From an uncultured Pirellula sp. (GTDB taxonomy: Bacteria > Planctomycetota > Planctomycetia > Pirellulales > Pirellulaceae), in contig CAIOHR010000028.1 of assembly GCA_903858115.1 (NCBI GenBank), positions 1 through 64,000 on the forward strand: a stretch of 64,000 nucleotides of DNA, in the 5' to 3' direction. The position numbers were made by a program, and so were the translations under genes. Below are positions 1 to 11,100 of this stretch, one piece after another. Each line of letters starts with the position of its first letter. The stretch's first letter is position 1. The notes beneath the pieces were generated by a model that saw only the letters and a list, made by a program, of their open reading frames with translations, did not search any database and had not been told where the DNA came from.

Positions 1-117
1 AAAGAAGGTTGTCCTCAAATCGGCACTAAAGTTGATCGATTGCGTCCCTTCGAATCGAAACTGAAGAACAGGCTAACGACGCTTCAAGATGGATCGGTTA
101 GCGAGGTCACTACCTGA
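1..117 (+). CDS. Possible C-terminal end of a gene cut by the window edge
   Basis: Frame 1 is open from the first base to a TGA at 115-117 and would encode a 38-residue tail that begins KEGCPQIGTK and ends SVSEVTT. A second frame is open to a TGA at 62-64, so the choice rests on length alone. No family is recognisable. It lies 18 bases upstream of the next start on the same strand, which fits a gene end, but it may be chance. Confidence 0.2.
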   Translation, partial: KEGCPQIGTKVDRLRPFESKLKNRLTTLQDGSVSEVTT

Positions 118-135
118 ACTTAAGGTAGTGGGTGA

Positions 136-474
136 GTGAAGTCTTTTTTGGGAAATGAATTGACATCGATGGTGCCACTTTTTCGACTCGTTGGATTTCT
201 AGAAGGGATTTCGTATCTCGTCCTTCTTGGAATAGCGATGCCACTTAAGTACTTCGTGGACATGCCATCAGCGGTCACTATCGTCGGCGGAATGCATGGG
301 GGACTCTTTGTTGCATACATAGTGATGTCGATATTGTTGGCGATACTGTATCGATGGCCGATTTGGCGACTCGCTTTGGCTTTGTTGGCCTCGGTTGTCC
401 CAACCGGAACTCTCTGGTTCGATCGTTACTTCCTCGCAGTGCAAATACCTAAATCTCCCAGTGCAGGTAACTAA
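136..474 (+). CDS. DUF3817 family small integral membrane protein
   Basis: A 112-residue protein of unknown function that matches the DUF3817 pattern: FRLVGFLEGISYLVLLGIAMPLKY near residues 16-39, a G-x-x-HG segment near 51-55, then membrane helices around 57-74 and 78-95 and a short charged tail. Three hydrophobic segments are visible, so it should sit in the cytoplasmic membrane. The GTG at 136 is preceded by AAGG 10 bases upstream. An in-frame ATG at 169 begins right before the conserved region and is a credible alternative. It precedes the lipoprotein gene at 553 on the same strand without close coupling. Family members are often annotated only as membrane proteins. Confidence 0.75.
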   Translation: MKSFLGNELTSMVPLFRLVGFLEGISYLVLLGIAMPLKYFVDMPSAVTIVGGMHGGLFVAYIVMSILLAILYRWPIWRLALALLASVVPTGTLWFDRYFLAVQIPKSPSAGN

Positions 475-552
475 AGCTCGAATTGTGTAGCGTGAGAATT
501 CCATTGCCAAAAGCCATCGTGAAAACTGGACTGAATTGTTGAAGGAGAAACA

Positions 553-1842
553 TTGATACTAACGCAATCCTCGCTGAGAATTTTGTTTCTTGCAGAATTC
601 GCTCTCTTTTTTTCCTGCATCTTTCTCTTTGGGTGCAAGGAACAAGCAGCGTCACCCGTTGTTGGGGACGTGTCTCGATCTCAAGATGAACTTCTCGTTC
701 CATCAAAACCACCTGTCAGAGTGGAATCGATTGTGGACCGAGTCTTGGTCATCGAAAATGCAAACAGCCCTGTTTCGATCGAGATCGCTCGCTACTATCG
801 GCAGAAGAGAGGCGTGTCGAATTCGTTTTCAATTCGCTGCGCCGATTCATCGCAGAGCGTTGAGTTCGAGACGCTCGATTATGTCGCATATGAAGAGTTG
901 ATAGCGAAACCCCTTCGGGAGTACTTGTCCAGGAAACCCGAGATTGACTTTATCGTTCTTACGAAGGGGATTCCGATTCGACTTTCCAACGCCCCGGTTG
1001 GTTTCGCTTCAGGGCGACCATCACTTGATTCTTGTCTGGCAGCTTTAGACTACTTTGGTCGAAACGAGTGCACTCGTGCTGTCATTGTCGAAAACGATTT
1101 GAGAGGCATCGCCTACATCAATCGCTTTTGGAATTCCAAGGAACGGTTCTCTCATGCAAAACATGGTGGATATCTTGTAACACGGTTGGATGGATACTCG
1201 GTTGATGCAGCAAAGGCGTTGGTCGATTACTCCATCGCGAGCGACGATGTCCGACCAACGGGGGTAATACTTCTCGATTCGATGGCATTGTCGGATCCCG
1301 TGGATACTTCTAATGTGCCGCTTAGTCCGTTCCCTCCAGGGATGAAGGATATGGAGATCGTTGCCGAGATTGGTTGGGGCGAATGGAATATTGATTTGTT
1401 CGCGGCCAACAATCACCTAAGTCGCATGGGGTTGCCTGTAGAGTTCGATCGAACGGAAAACTTTATCGGAAACAGGCAATGGCTTATGGGTTATGCATCC
1501 TGGGGAAGCAACGATGTGAAGTACATTGCTGAAAACTACCAGACTCTTGGTTTTGCACCCGGGGCGATTGCAGAGACAGCCGTTTCGACGGGAGCGAGAA
1601 CCTTTTTGCCGACTACGGGCGGGCAATCCTTGATTGCCGATTTGATCGAATCCAAGGTCACAGGTGTGAAGGGGTATTGTGACGAGCCATTTCTTTTGGC
1701 TGTTGCTTCGCCGAGCATCTTATTTGACCGTTACACACGCGGTTGGACACTGGCAGAGAGTTTTTACGCTGCCTCGCGGTTTGTCGGATGGGAAGATATC
1801 GTCGTTGGAGATCCAATTGCAGCACCTTATGCGGTACGATAG
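553..1842 (+). CDS. TIGR03790 family protein, predicted lipoprotein
   Basis: A 429-residue protein with a hydrophobic N-terminus ending in the lipobox-like LFGC near residues 25-28, so a lipid-anchored export product is likely. The mature part opens with VLVIENANSPVSIEIARYY near residue 64, which is the signature opening of TIGR03790 proteins, and later carries IDFIVLTKGIPIRL, typical of the same family. The function is unknown. From memory, the family tracks with genomes that have exosortase. The TTG start at 553 is chosen because AAGGAG lies about 5 bases upstream (542-547). The family length is typical. The gene ends 11 bases before the stop of the convergent NagB/PIG-L gene. Confidence 0.8.
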   Translation: MILTQSSLRILFLAEFALFFSCIFLFGCKEQAASPVVGDVSRSQDELLVPSKPPVRVESIVDRVLVIENANSPVSIEIARYYRQKRGVSNSFSIRCADSSQSVEFETLDYVAYEELIAKPLREYLSRKPEIDFIVLTKGIPIRLSNAPVGFASGRPSLDSCLAALDYFGRNECTRAVIVENDLRGIAYINRFWNSKERFSHAKHGGYLVTRLDGYSVDAAKALVDYSIASDDVRPTGVILLDSMALSDPVDTSNVPLSPFPPGMKDMEIVAEIGWGEWNIDLFAANNHLSRMGLPVEFDRTENFIGNRQWLMGYASWGSNDVKYIAENYQTLGFAPGAIAETAVSTGARTFLPTTGGQSLIADLIESKVTGVKGYCDEPFLLAVASPSILFDRYTRGWTLAESFYAASRFVGWEDIVVGDPIAAPYAVR

Positions 1843-1853
1843 GTCTTCGTGAC

Positions 1854-3737
1854 TTAGATGGGATTCCATTTCCATCGTGAAAATGCTTCTAGCGCGAAGA
1901 ACTCAGGGAGTCCAACACGGTTGTAGGAATCGGCGGTACCTCGATTACGATCTTCGGCGCGTTGCCAGAACTCTCGCGGATCGGATCCTGGGAAAAGAGC
2001 TTTGTCTTTCTGGCTTTCGTGCATAAAGATAGACTGTCGTTTGAGCGCCAAATCTCCGGGGCTCAAAGGGACAGCAATCTCAATTTCGTGGAGCGGATAT
2101 TCTTGCCAAGCACCTCGGTAGAGCAGAACATCCGGAGTTTTTTCATTGCGCGATCTCATGTTGAGCAATGCAGCAAAAATTGCTTCGGCACAGACCCGGT
2201 GCGTTCCATGTGGATCCGCCAAATCCCCTGCTACATAGATTTGATCAGGGGATGTTCGCATTAGCAAATCTTCGATGATTGCAATATCTTCAGAGCCAAC
2301 AGGATTCTTGGCGATGGTCCCGGTCCGATAAAAGGGCAAGTCCAAGAAGTAAAGGTTGGAATCCTTGCAACCGATTGCAATCGCAGCTGCACGGGCTTCG
2401 CTTTGGCGAATAAGTCCCTTGATTTTCAGCAAGGATTCATTGTCGGGATGTCCGGGGCGTTTTTGGTCGATCGCCTGTTTCACATCGCTAGCGAGTTGAC
2501 TGGATCGATCGCGTTCGATTTGGAAGAGCTGATTATAATCGGCGACTAACTCGGCAACCCTCCGCGCGTCATGATCGAAAACAGCGATATTGCCGCTTGT
2601 CATATAGGCGATGTGCACATCATGGCCATCTTCGATCAATCGAATCAAAGTCCCTCCCATGCTAATCACATCATCATCCGGGTGCGGGCTGAAGCACAAA
2701 GTCTTCTTGGGCGTAGTGCCGGCGGGATGGTAATCGATGGTATCGAGCATCCAGCGGAAGACTTTCTGAGCAATGACTTCGGCTGGCCCATGGTGCCTTA
2801 GAAGTTGATGTAGATCATGGGCACGGAAATCGTCCGCATCCAGTTTGAGAAGTGCTTTCCCCGTTTGGTTGCATAGCCAGAGCGTTGCACGTTTTACCAA
2901 ATCATCATCCCACTTCACATTTCCAAGTAGCCATGGCATCGATGCTCCCTTGAGAAGCGAAGAGGCTGGTCCGTCCAGCAGCACACGCACATCACCGTGC
3001 TCTTGGAGATAAGATGCAGGTACGCGGTCGGTGGTTGGTTTTTCGAGAGCTTCAGCGATGATCTTTGCTTTGTGCTCGCCGATGGCCAATAGCAACACTC
3101 TTCGTGCACTCAAGATTCCACTCAAGCCGACGGTCATCGCCTGCATAGGAACATTCTCTTCTCCGAAGAAATCACTCGCTACCCCGCGACGAGTGATCGG
3201 ATCGAGAGTGCAAAGTCGTGTTCGGCTTTTCTTAACGGAAAAGGGTTCGTTGTATCCGATGTGGCCATTGATTCCGATTCCGAGCAGTACTAAATCGAAT
3301 CCGCCAGCGTGCTGAATCGCTTCATCGAATCGTCTACAATGCAGATCGACGTCGCTAGGATGCAATTGACCATCCAAGAAGTAAACTTGGTCTTCGGGGA
3401 TGTTGACATGATCGAGGAGTTGGCGTTGCAGCCAGAGGCGGTGAGATTGCGGACTATCCGAGGGAAGTCCATAAAACTCATCGAGAAGGAACAGCACGAC
3501 CGAGGATAGATCGAGTGCTTCTTCGCGATGCAATCGAATGACTTCTCTCAGAGTCGCAAGTGGCGTTGAGCCGGCAGGTAGGCCAATGACGGTTCGTTGG
3601 CCAAGAGCGGCGCGTTCTCGAACCAATCCGGCGACGATGTGAGCGGCATAGTTTGCCATTTCCCCGATCGTTTCAAAACAAAACGATGGAATGAGCGTTC
3701 CTGAAACTGGTCGGGCTCGCGAAGTCAATCGCGGCAT
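1854..3737 (-). CDS. NagB-like (glucosamine-6-phosphate deaminase type) domain fused to PIG-L/LmbE deacetylase
   Basis: A 627-residue two-domain protein. Residues about 20-270 are NagB-like: LPAGSTP near 53-59, LLDEFYG near 84-90 (the Asp-Glu of the deaminase) and GINGHIGYNEP near 155-165. The Asp that precedes Gly-His in classical NagB is Asn157 here. Residues about 345-600 are a PIG-L/LmbE metal-dependent deacetylase with SPHPDDD near 350-356 and ADPHGTHR further on. Such fusions occur in Bacteroidetes and Planctomycetes. The likely role is deacetylation and deamination of amino sugars, but the substrate is unproven. Reading further upstream to 4253 would run antisense through the CinA-like gene with unrelated sequence, so the ATG at 3737 is preferred; 3761 is an alternative. 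Confidence 0.85.
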   Translation of the reverse strand: MPRLTSRARPVSGTLIPSFCFETIGEMANYAAHIVAGLVRERAALGQRTVIGLPAGSTPLATLREVIRLHREEALDLSSVVLFLLDEFYGLPSDSPQSHRLWLQRQLLDHVNIPEDQVYFLDGQLHPSDVDLHCRRFDEAIQHAGGFDLVLLGIGINGHIGYNEPFSVKKSRTRLCTLDPITRRGVASDFFGEENVPMQAMTVGLSGILSARRVLLLAIGEHKAKIIAEALEKPTTDRVPASYLQEHGDVRVLLDGPASSLLKGASMPWLLGNVKWDDDLVKRATLWLCNQTGKALLKLDADDFRAHDLHQLLRHHGPAEVIAQKVFRWMLDTIDYHPAGTTPKKTLCFSPHPDDDVISMGGTLIRLIEDGHDVHIAYMTSGNIAVFDHDARRVAELVADYNQLFQIERDRSSQLASDVKQAIDQKRPGHPDNESLLKIKGLIRQSEARAAAIAIGCKDSNLYFLDLPFYRTGTIAKNPVGSEDIAIIEDLLMRTSPDQIYVAGDLADPHGTHRVCAEAIFAALLNMRSRNEKTPDVLLYRGAWQEYPLHEIEIAVPLSPGDLALKRQSIFMHESQKDKALFPGSDPREFWQRAEDRNRGTADSYNRVGLPEFFALEAFSRWKWNPI

Positions 3738-3811
3738 GGTATCACTTCGTTGTTGAATCATGTTGTATTTGTGGACTGATTGACGGTGCAATCGATCGTA
3801 GGGACTCGTTT

Positions 3812-4345
3812 GTGAACACTCCATTGTATTCCACGCTTTTGTATTCCACGCTTTTTTCAATTCGGGATCAGCTTCTCCATTCCGGGAGGAGGCTGGTGTT
3901 AGCTGAGAGTTGTACCGCAGGATTGGTCGCAGCGAAACTAGGATTAATCCCAGGGATTTCCAATTTTTTTTGCGGTTCGATGGTTGTCTATCAGTCTCGG
4001 AGCAAAATCGATTGGTTAGAGGTTGATTCGGAAGGGTTGTTGGATCCGAACCGCGGACCGGTAAGTGGCTGGGCCAGCCTCTCCTTAGCCAAGGGGGTAC
4101 TTCTTGCGACTCCGCGTGCGGACGTGTCGGCTGCCATAACAGGTCATTTCGGGCCGAATGCTCCACCAAATCAGGATGGTCAGGTCTACTGTGCCATAAT
4201 GAACCGAGAAGGAAATATTCAACAATTGAACTTTCATCTGGAATCGCCAGCACCCATTCTAGCGACCGACTGCGATTTGCGACTCGCGAGGCAAGAAGAA
4301 GCGGCCTGCCGTTTTCTATTTTGGATTGCTGAATCGCTTCCCTAG
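3812..4345 (+). CDS. CinA C-terminal domain protein (nicotinamide-nucleotide amidase type)
   Basis: A 177-residue single-domain protein of the CinA C-terminal/PncC family, which deamidates nicotinamide mononucleotide in pyridine nucleotide recycling. It shows the family hallmark LAESCTAGLVAAKL near residues 29-42, GSMVVYQSRSK, PVSGWASLSLAKG and an ITGHFGPNAP segment where classical members have TGIAGPGG. That departure makes the exact activity less certain. The start is a GTG at 3812. The first 15 residues are low in conservation and contain a duplicated five-codon unit (see the repeat at 3824). It is divergent from the NagB/PIG-L gene, 74 bases away, and convergent with the DUF255 gene. Confidence 0.8.
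   Translation: MNTPLYSTLLYSTLFSIRDQLLHSGRRLVLAESCTAGLVAAKLGLIPGISNFFCGSMVVYQSRSKIDWLEVDSEGLLDPNRGPVSGWASLSLAKGVLLATPRADVSAAITGHFGPNAPPNQDGQVYCAIMNREGNIQQLNFHLESPAPILATDCDLRLARQEEAACRFLFWIAESLP
3824..3853 (+). repeat. Perfect 15-bp tandem duplication in the 5' end of the cinA-like gene
   Basis: The unit TTGTATTCCACGCTT occurs twice in tandem (3824-3838 and 3839-3853) with no mismatch. It is in frame and gives two LYSTL-type units at protein residues 5-14. As the length is a multiple of three, copy-number change would alter only the N-terminal length. Confidence 0.95.
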
Positions 4346-4425
4346 GTGACCGCAGTGATTTTTCGCTCCATGATCCCGAGATTGCATCCTACTGGGCATT
4401 CTTCTATTGAAAGTAACATGCGCAA

Positions 4426-4447
4426 GCAACTTCACGTTGAAAGTTGC
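4426..4447. terminator. Hairpin between convergent genes, weak terminator candidate
   Basis: The 7-bp perfect stem GCAACTT/AAGTTGC (4426-4432 and 4441-4447) has an 8-base loop and lies where the cinA-like gene and the DUF255 gene meet tail to tail. No clear T tract follows, and the stem overlaps the DUF255 stop codon, so factor-independent termination is doubtful. Confidence 0.3.
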
Positions 4448-6474
4448 ACGTCATGGCAAACATTTTCAATACACCGATACGTCACGACTTTTGCACCAGG
4501 CGGAAGTTCTTTGCCATGCAAATGATCCGCTAAAGGACCATTTTTCAATCGTTGATGTTCCCTGCTATTGGCTACAACGCCAATGACGAATGTACGCGGT
4601 AAGTACTTTTGCATCGTCGCAATCAATGCTTCGCGTAGCGTGTCTTCGTCTTTAGCGATCAATAGGATTTCCGAGGTTGGTCCACACCAGTAATCAACCG
4701 CCAGCAGAAACTGACCATAGGGGGCAGTGGATCGCGGCAACCCCTGACGCATCCAGCCAATCTGCCTTTCCGCACGCTCCAACCAGGGGGACTTTGGAAT
4801 CAGTCTCGCGAGACGAACTAAATTCATCGTCATGACGCTGTTCGCACTGGGGGTGCTGCCGTCGTGATCATCTTTGAATCTAGTGATCAATTTTTCGCTA
4901 TGCTTGCTCGTAAAATAATAGCCACCTGATTCGTCACCGAATTGACTTTCGATGCATTCCATCCATCGCAACGCTTGATCCAGGTATCGATGCTCGCCGG
5001 TGCATTCCAAGAGGACGAGAAACGCCTCGACGCAGTGCGCATAGTCCTCGAGAAATCCAGTGGTTTCGGCAACTCCCTTTCGCCAACTATGCTTCAATTC
5101 TCCTTCCTCGCTCATCATTTGGTTCACGATCAAAGATGCGGCATGGGTTGCGGCAGCCAAGTATTTGCGTTCGCCAAGCACCATGCCAGCGCGGGCCATA
5201 CTGGCAATCATCATCCCATTCCAAGAGCAAAGCACTTTGTCATCCAAACTGGGGGATGGCCTGGACTTACGAAGTTCCAACAGCCGAAGACGATCTTCTG
5301 CCAACTGTTGACGAACCGAGTCAATGCTCATTCGAGAGGTGTGAGCAACCTGTTGCAAGGTGGCAGCTTCGTAGAGAACATTCATTCCATCAAAGTTCCC
5401 GCCAAAGGTGACGCCATACGCTTCACAAAATTGATTGCCTCGTTCCTGTCCGAGTTCTTGCAGAATCTCTTCGCGAGACCAAACGTAGTATTTGCCTTCT
5501 ACTCCTTCGCTATCTGCATCCCTAGCGGAATAGAAACCACCTAACACATCGGTCAAATCTGACAACACGTAATCCAACGTTTGTCGGATGACTTCTGCGT
5601 ATCGTTGATTTCCAGTCAACAAGTAACCGTCCAGATAGGATTGTACAAGTAATGCGTTGTCATAAAGCATTTTCTCGAAGTGGGGAACCAGCCAGCGGTC
5701 ATCGGTGCTATAGCGAGCGAAACCGCCCGCGAGTTGATCGTAGATTCCACCTTGAAGCATTGCGTCCAGAGTCTTGGTAATCCTTTGAAGGCGAGGCTCG
5801 GACGGTATATGGCTTTCGATCGCTATGAGAAGTCTCAAATCCAATGCATGTGGAAATTTTGGAGCACGGCCGAAGCCTCCGTGTTTTGAATCAAACGACT
5901 CTGCGAGCGTTTGGTCCGCGCGCTCTATCGAGTTTTTTTCCCAATTCGATGAAACGGGAGTCGGCTCCGACGGTGGCTTTGGCTGCAGATGATGCGTTAG
6001 TTCGTTCGCTTGACTCAGTAGTGGTTCCCGCCGATTTTTCCAGGAATCCACCACTGCGTTCAGGATTGTGTTGAAACCAGGCCGCCCCCATCGCTCCGTC
6101 GGAGGCCAATAAGTTCCAGCGTAAAATGGTCTACCGTCGGGGGTCAAAAAGACGCTGAGCGGCCAGCCTCCCGAACCTGTGAGCATTTGCACCGTCTGCA
6201 TGTAGATATGATCGATATCGGGACGTTGCTCGCGATCGACTTTGATGGAAACAAAATATTCGTTTAAGATTTGGGCAATCGCAGGGCTTTCGAAGCTTTC
6301 GTGGGCCATAACATGGCACCAATGGCAGGCAGAATACCCTATGGAAAGAAAAACAGGCTTGTCTGCGCGTTTCGCCAGTTCAAATGCTTCTTCGCACCAT
6401 GGGTACCAATCGACTGGGTTGGTTTGGTGTTGCAGGAGATAGGGGCTGGTCGAAGTCGCGAGTCGGTTCGGCAT
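4432..6474 (-). CDS. Thioredoxin domain protein of the DUF255/SPATA20 (YyaL) family
   Basis: A 680-residue cytosolic protein. The N-terminal thioredoxin-like domain starts with [19 protein letters not shown] near residues 5-23 and carries [11 protein letters not shown] with the CHWC motif at 50-53. It is followed by [13 protein letters not shown] and an alpha/alpha-barrel region with [13 protein letters not shown] and [10 protein letters not shown], all characteristic of the SPATA20/YyaL family. The length is the usual 650-700. The function in bacteria is not established. The ATG at 6474 is chosen because conservation begins directly there; an upstream extension to 6723 would overlap the divergent efflux adaptor gene. 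The divergent promoter region to that gene is only about 80 bases. Confidence 0.92.
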   Translation of the reverse strand: MPNRLATSTSPYLLQHQTNPVDWYPWCEEAFELAKRADKPVFLSIGYSACHWCHVMAHESFESPAIAQILNEYFVSIKVDREQRPDIDHIYMQTVQMLTGSGGWPLSVFLTPDGRPFYAGTYWPPTERWGRPGFNTILNAVVDSWKNRREPLLSQANELTHHLQPKPPSEPTPVSSNWEKNSIERADQTLAESFDSKHGGFGRAPKFPHALDLRLLIAIESHIPSEPRLQRITKTLDAMLQGGIYDQLAGGFARYSTDDRWLVPHFEKMLYDNALLVQSYLDGYLLTGNQRYAEVIRQTLDYVLSDLTDVLGGFYSARDADSEGVEGKYYVWSREEILQELGQERGNQFCEAYGVTFGGNFDGMNVLYEAATLQQVAHTSRMSIDSVRQQLAEDRLRLLELRKSRPSPSLDDKVLCSWNGMMIASMARAGMVLGERKYLAAATHAASLIVNQMMSEEGELKHSWRKGVAETTGFLEDYAHCVEAFLVLLECTGEHRYLDQALRWMECIESQFGDESGGYYFTSKHSEKLITRFKDDHDGSTPSANSVMTMNLVRLARLIPKSPWLERAERQIGWMRQGLPRSTAPYGQFLLAVDYWCGPTSEILLIAKDEDTLREALIATMQKYLPRTFVIGVVANSREHQRLKNGPLADHLHGKELPPGAKVVTYRCIENVCHDVQLST

Positions 6475-6554
6475 GGATCCTCTCGTTATCCCGAGTCCCC
6501 TTTGCAAGGGGTTAATATGGGTTATGAGAAATAGACTTGTTTGAATAAACTGGG

Positions 6555-8159
6555 GTGATTGTAGTCGACGATCCATTTGAAACCATCTCATCGAGTCCTC
6601 TTGTGAAGTCTGCGTCAAGTATTTCAAAAACTGTCTTTTTGGGTGTTCTCCTACCCGCTTCGCTTGTTGCTTTGGGGGTGGGAACCTACCTGGCGATGGG
6701 GAGCCAGGAACCCAAGCAAGCACCCAAGGATGGTAAAGACAGCGTCAGCAAGTTGCTCAAATTGCCGATCGTGTCCGTTTTGCCCATCAAGGGCTACTCA
6801 GGCACACGATCCTTAGATGTCACGCTGACAGGTACCGTAGTGCCTTATCGGCAAATCACGTTGGCTGCGGAAGTTGCGGGACGTGTGAGGGAAAAGAGCG
6901 AAAATTGCAGAACAGGGAGATTCGTGCATAAAGGAGATCCGCTCTTCGAACTTGATTCGAGAGATTTTGAATTGGACGTCGAGCGTCTGCAAGCGTTGCG
7001 TGACAGTGAGTACGCTCAGCAACGCGAGTTGGACCAAGAGATTGCGAATGCGAAAAAATCGCTAGAATTGGCGGACGAGGATTTTGCTATCCAGCAACGC
7101 GAATTGAAGAGAATCGAATCGCTACCTGCGGGTATAGCGAGTGCAGCCGAATTGGATCAAGCAAAGCGTTTGCGTATCGCGAGCGCCAATCAGCGTCAGA
7201 CCATTCAGAATCAAATGCAATTGTTGGAGACGCGCAGGAACAGACTCGTACTGGCCGAGAAGTTGGCAGCTGCACAACTTCAACAAGCCCAAGTGAATTT
7301 GGAACGAACCAAAGTGGCTTCTCCCATTGATGGCGTTATCGTCAATGAAATGGTCCAAGAAGACTCGTTTGTACAGAAGGGAGCTTCACTTTGCATCATT
7401 AGTGACACCGATCGCGTAGAAGTTTCCTGCAACTTGAGAACCGATCAATTGCTTTTGGTTTTGGAGCAAACTCAATCAAAAGATAAATCGGCTCCTTCGT
7501 CGCGAGTGTTGCGATCTTCGAGCTACGAGCTTCCTAACACCCCCGTTACGATTTCCTACCGAGTTTCGGGACGTGAAGAGACCGTTTATGAATGGAAAGG
7601 GAATTTGAGTCGATACGAAGGTATCGGACTGGATGCGCAAACTCGAACCGTACCGATTCGAATCAGTGTCGACAATCCACGGGAAGTATCGAGAAACGGC
7701 AAGCCTATCGATGAGAAATCGAACGGCGGCCTGCCTGCATTGGTGAGCGGAATGTTCGTGGATATTTCGATTCACACGCAGCCTTTGAATAGCCTGATCC
7801 TCGTCCCGAAGCTCGCGTTGAAACCGGGCAATCAGATTTGGACATTCCAGAAAGATTCTTCCATCATTGCGAACGAAGATACCGAAGAAGGTATATCTCC
7901 GGTTTCTGAAGCCGCCCCCGTATCGAGCAAAGCGAGCTACAAACCACAAATCAACATCGACGATTGGTCTGCCGGACGGATCAAAGTAGAGAGTTCTGTC
8001 AAGGTGATAAGTCTAATCAAACTACCTGAGGATTCTAAGGAAGAATATTGGATTGCAGAGATTCGAGAAGGACTTGAGCCGAACACCTTGACCGTGGTTT
8101 CACCGATGGCAACGCTTATCGGTGACGGCACGGACAAGGCGAGATATTCACTTAAATAA
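6555..8159 (+). CDS. RND efflux periplasmic adaptor subunit (HlyD/MFP family)
   Basis: A 534-residue membrane fusion protein that would link the inner-membrane pump to an outer-membrane channel. There is a single N-terminal membrane helix near residues 27-47, then a beta-barrel/lipoyl half with [21 protein letters not shown], a coiled-coil hairpin near 125-240 rich in Ala, Glu, Gln and Leu, and the second lipoyl half [20 protein letters not shown]. The C-terminal part is longer than in classical adaptors. GTG at 6555 is a possible start; GTG at 6603 is an alternative because residues before it are not conserved in type. The gene ends 16 bases before the RND pump start, so the two form an operon. 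No TolC-like gene is seen nearby. Confidence 0.9.
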   Translation: MIVVDDPFETISSSPLVKSASSISKTVFLGVLLPASLVALGVGTYLAMGSQEPKQAPKDGKDSVSKLLKLPIVSVLPIKGYSGTRSLDVTLTGTVVPYRQITLAAEVAGRVREKSENCRTGRFVHKGDPLFELDSRDFELDVERLQALRDSEYAQQRELDQEIANAKKSLELADEDFAIQQRELKRIESLPAGIASAAELDQAKRLRIASANQRQTIQNQMQLLETRRNRLVLAEKLAAAQLQQAQVNLERTKVASPIDGVIVNEMVQEDSFVQKGASLCIISDTDRVEVSCNLRTDQLLLVLEQTQSKDKSAPSSRVLRSSSYELPNTPVTISYRVSGREETVYEWKGNLSRYEGIGLDAQTRTVPIRISVDNPREVSRNGKPIDEKSNGGLPALVSGMFVDISIHTQPLNSLILVPKLALKPGNQIWTFQKDSSIIANEDTEEGISPVSEAAPVSSKASYKPQINIDDWSAGRIKVESSVKVISLIKLPEDSKEEYWIAEIREGLEPNTLTVVSPMATLIGDGTDKARYSLK

Positions 8160-8175
8160 AGCGAAGGGCGAAATC

Positions 8176-11100
8176 ATGAAGAATGCTATCCAATGGGCCA
8201 TTCGCAACATCTCTGGCGTCAATGTTCTCGTCGCAATCATCTTGGTTGCGGGGCTTGCCTCGTTCTTTTCCATGCGGCGGGAGACGTTTCCGGAGTTTCA
8301 GCTCGAAGTGATTTTGGTATCAGTACCTTATCCGGGTGCCACTCCCGACGAAGTGGAAAGTGGTATTTGCCAAAAGATCGAAGAAGCGATTCAGCCACTC
8401 ACGGGAATCAAAAAACTAACCAGCATCTGCCGCGAAGGATCTGGTTTTACGTTGGCTCAGCTCGAATCGAACGTCAAAGACCCTCAGAAGATTCTTTCGG
8501 AGATTCGATCAGCCGTGGATCGAATCTCGGTTTTCTTTCCTGAGCGAAGTGAAAAATCGACGGTGGAGCAAATCACCTTCCGAACGCCGGCGATTCGAGT
8601 TGCCATCATTGGCCCGGATGATCGAACCTCTGCCTCCGAACGAAAACTGAGGGACTATGCAGAGACCATTCGCGACCGACTTCTCGAACTTCCTTCTGTA
8701 TCCCAAGCCAACATTCAAAATGCAAAACCGTTTCAAATCGATGTCGAAGTCGACGAAGACACGCTTCGGAAGTATGGATTGTCGCTCAGTGAAATAGCTA
8801 ACATCTTGAGGAAAGAGAATGTTGAGCTCCCTAGTGGTCAGTTGAAGAGCGATGGCCAAGAGATTTTGCTCCGAGGAAAGAACAAACGGGATGTTGGCGA
8901 GGACATAGCAACGCTACCGCTGATCACTCAGCCCAACGGTGTTGTACTGACCGTGGGTGATATCGGCAAGGTTCGCGATGAGTTCGATGATGTAACGGCT
9001 ATTAGCGAAATCAACGGTCGACCTGCGATCGTGATCGAGATCTCTCGAACGAGCAATGAAGATTTGCTGAACATTTCGGATGAAGTCAAGAAATTCGCGG
9101 CCGAAGTCGAGACGCCCGATGGCTATTCTGTTCGAGCTTGGGGCGATGAGAGCGTTGATGTTCGAGATCGAATTCGAATGCTTCGAGAAAACGGTCTTCA
9201 AGGAGGCATCATCGTTTTCTTGTTGTTAGCCATCTTTTTGGATTTGAGACTGGCGTTTTGGGTTGCTATGGGGATTCCCATCAGTTTAGCAGGAGCGGGT
9301 ATCATCCTCTATTCCACGGGCGGTACTCTCAACATGCTATCGATGTTCGCGTTCTTGATGGCTGTTGGTATCGTTGTAGATGACGGAATTGTGATTGGAG
9401 AGAACATTTACTCTCACCGGGCGATGGGGAAATCTAATTTGCGGGCTTCGATGGATGGTGCATTGGAAGTTCTGCCGAGTGTTTTCTCCAGCGTGGCAAC
9501 GACCATCATCGCGTTTATGCCATTGTTCTATGTGTCGGGAGTGATGGGGAAATTTATCGCCGTCATGCCGGTCGCAATTATCGCAATGCTATTGGTTTCA
9601 TTGACGGAGGCGACCTTTGCATTGCCGGGGCACTTATCGCATGATGATAAACCTCCGAAAACAATGATGCAGAAGTTCTTTTATGGTATTGGTCAATCGA
9701 TCGATCAACTAGAGAAGATGTTTCATTGGATCGGGCGGCCCGCGAATCGAGCACTCGATTGGTTCGGAGAAAAAGTCTACGGTCCCTTGTTGTCGGTTTC
9801 TCTTCGGTATCCCACCTTGCCGATATCGGCCGCCATTCTGGCGATTGCGATTGCCGCAGGAATGGTGCGATCTGGGATTGTAGCATTCGAGTTCTTTCCC
9901 GCGTTAGATGGAAAAACGATCATTGGTCAAGTCGTCTATCCAGACGGTACACCGGTGGCTGTCACGAGCGAGTCGGCACGGCGGATGGAGCGTGCTATTC
10001 GTCAGCTCAGCAACGACATAGCGGAAAAGGAGGATGCGAAAAAAATAAACAAGACCCCTGAGCCTACCGAACCAAACGCCCCTCGCGGACCTGTCAAGCT
10101 GGCGTACTTGCAGGTGGGTTCGGCTATGACCGGAGATCCAGGCGCTGGCGATCGTATCAGTGGCTCGCACGTCGCTCAAGTGTTTGTAGAGATTCATGAC
10201 GCTACGGTTCGGAACATCACCAGCGATGAGATACTAAACAAATGGCGAGAAGCAGCCGGTAACTTCCCAGGCGCCGAGCGCGTAACATTCCAAGCGGCCA
10301 ACATTGGTCCAGGCGGGCGTCCCCTCGAATTCAAGATTCTAGCTCCGAGCCGTGATATTGCCGCGTTGGAGGCGGCTGTTGAAACCGCGAAAGAAACACT
10401 GCGTACCTATGCTGGAGTTTACGATATTCGCGACGACTCTTCGCCAGGGAAAGTGGAGTTTCAATTCGCGATCAAAGAGCGTGCAAAATCGCTTGGTATA
10501 ACCGTGTCCGATCTCGCGGAAACCGTGCGCAATGCATACTACGGAGCCGAGGTGCAACGACTGCAGCGAGATCGCCATGAAGTCAAGCTCATGGTTCGAT
10601 ATCCTATGAATGAACGTCGCTCGCTGGCCGATTTGCAAGAGATTCGTATTCGTGGCAAAGACAACATCGAACGGCCAATCATGGAGATTGCCGATATTAC
10701 AATTACACGAGGCTACTCGGAGATCAATCGACTGGATCAATTGAGAGCGATTACGGTGAGCGCCGAGTTAGATACTGCCGTTGCGAACGCGACATTGGTT
10801 GCAACATCGCTTAAGGCAGATCTTGTCCCGAAGCTCTTGGAAAAGTATCCTAGTCTTCGTTTTCGTTGGGAAGGGCAACAACAAGAAACAGCAGAATCAT
10901 TTGGAAGTCTCGTGATCGGTTTCGCCGTTGCAATGGCTTCGATGTTTCTGTTGCTTGTGTTTGAGTTCAATTCCTATCTTCAGCCTCTCATTATTTTGGC
11001 AATCGTCCCCTTTGGCTTTGTCGGGGCAATTTACGGTCATGCCTTGATGGGGTTGCCATTGACCCTCTTTAGTATGTTCGGAATGGTGACGCTCGCCGGT

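Noticed and set aside
3738-4253. N-terminal extension of the NagB/PIG-L frame upstream of its ATG
   Set aside because: The additional 172 residues run antisense to the CinA-like gene and resemble no family; conservation starts at 3737.
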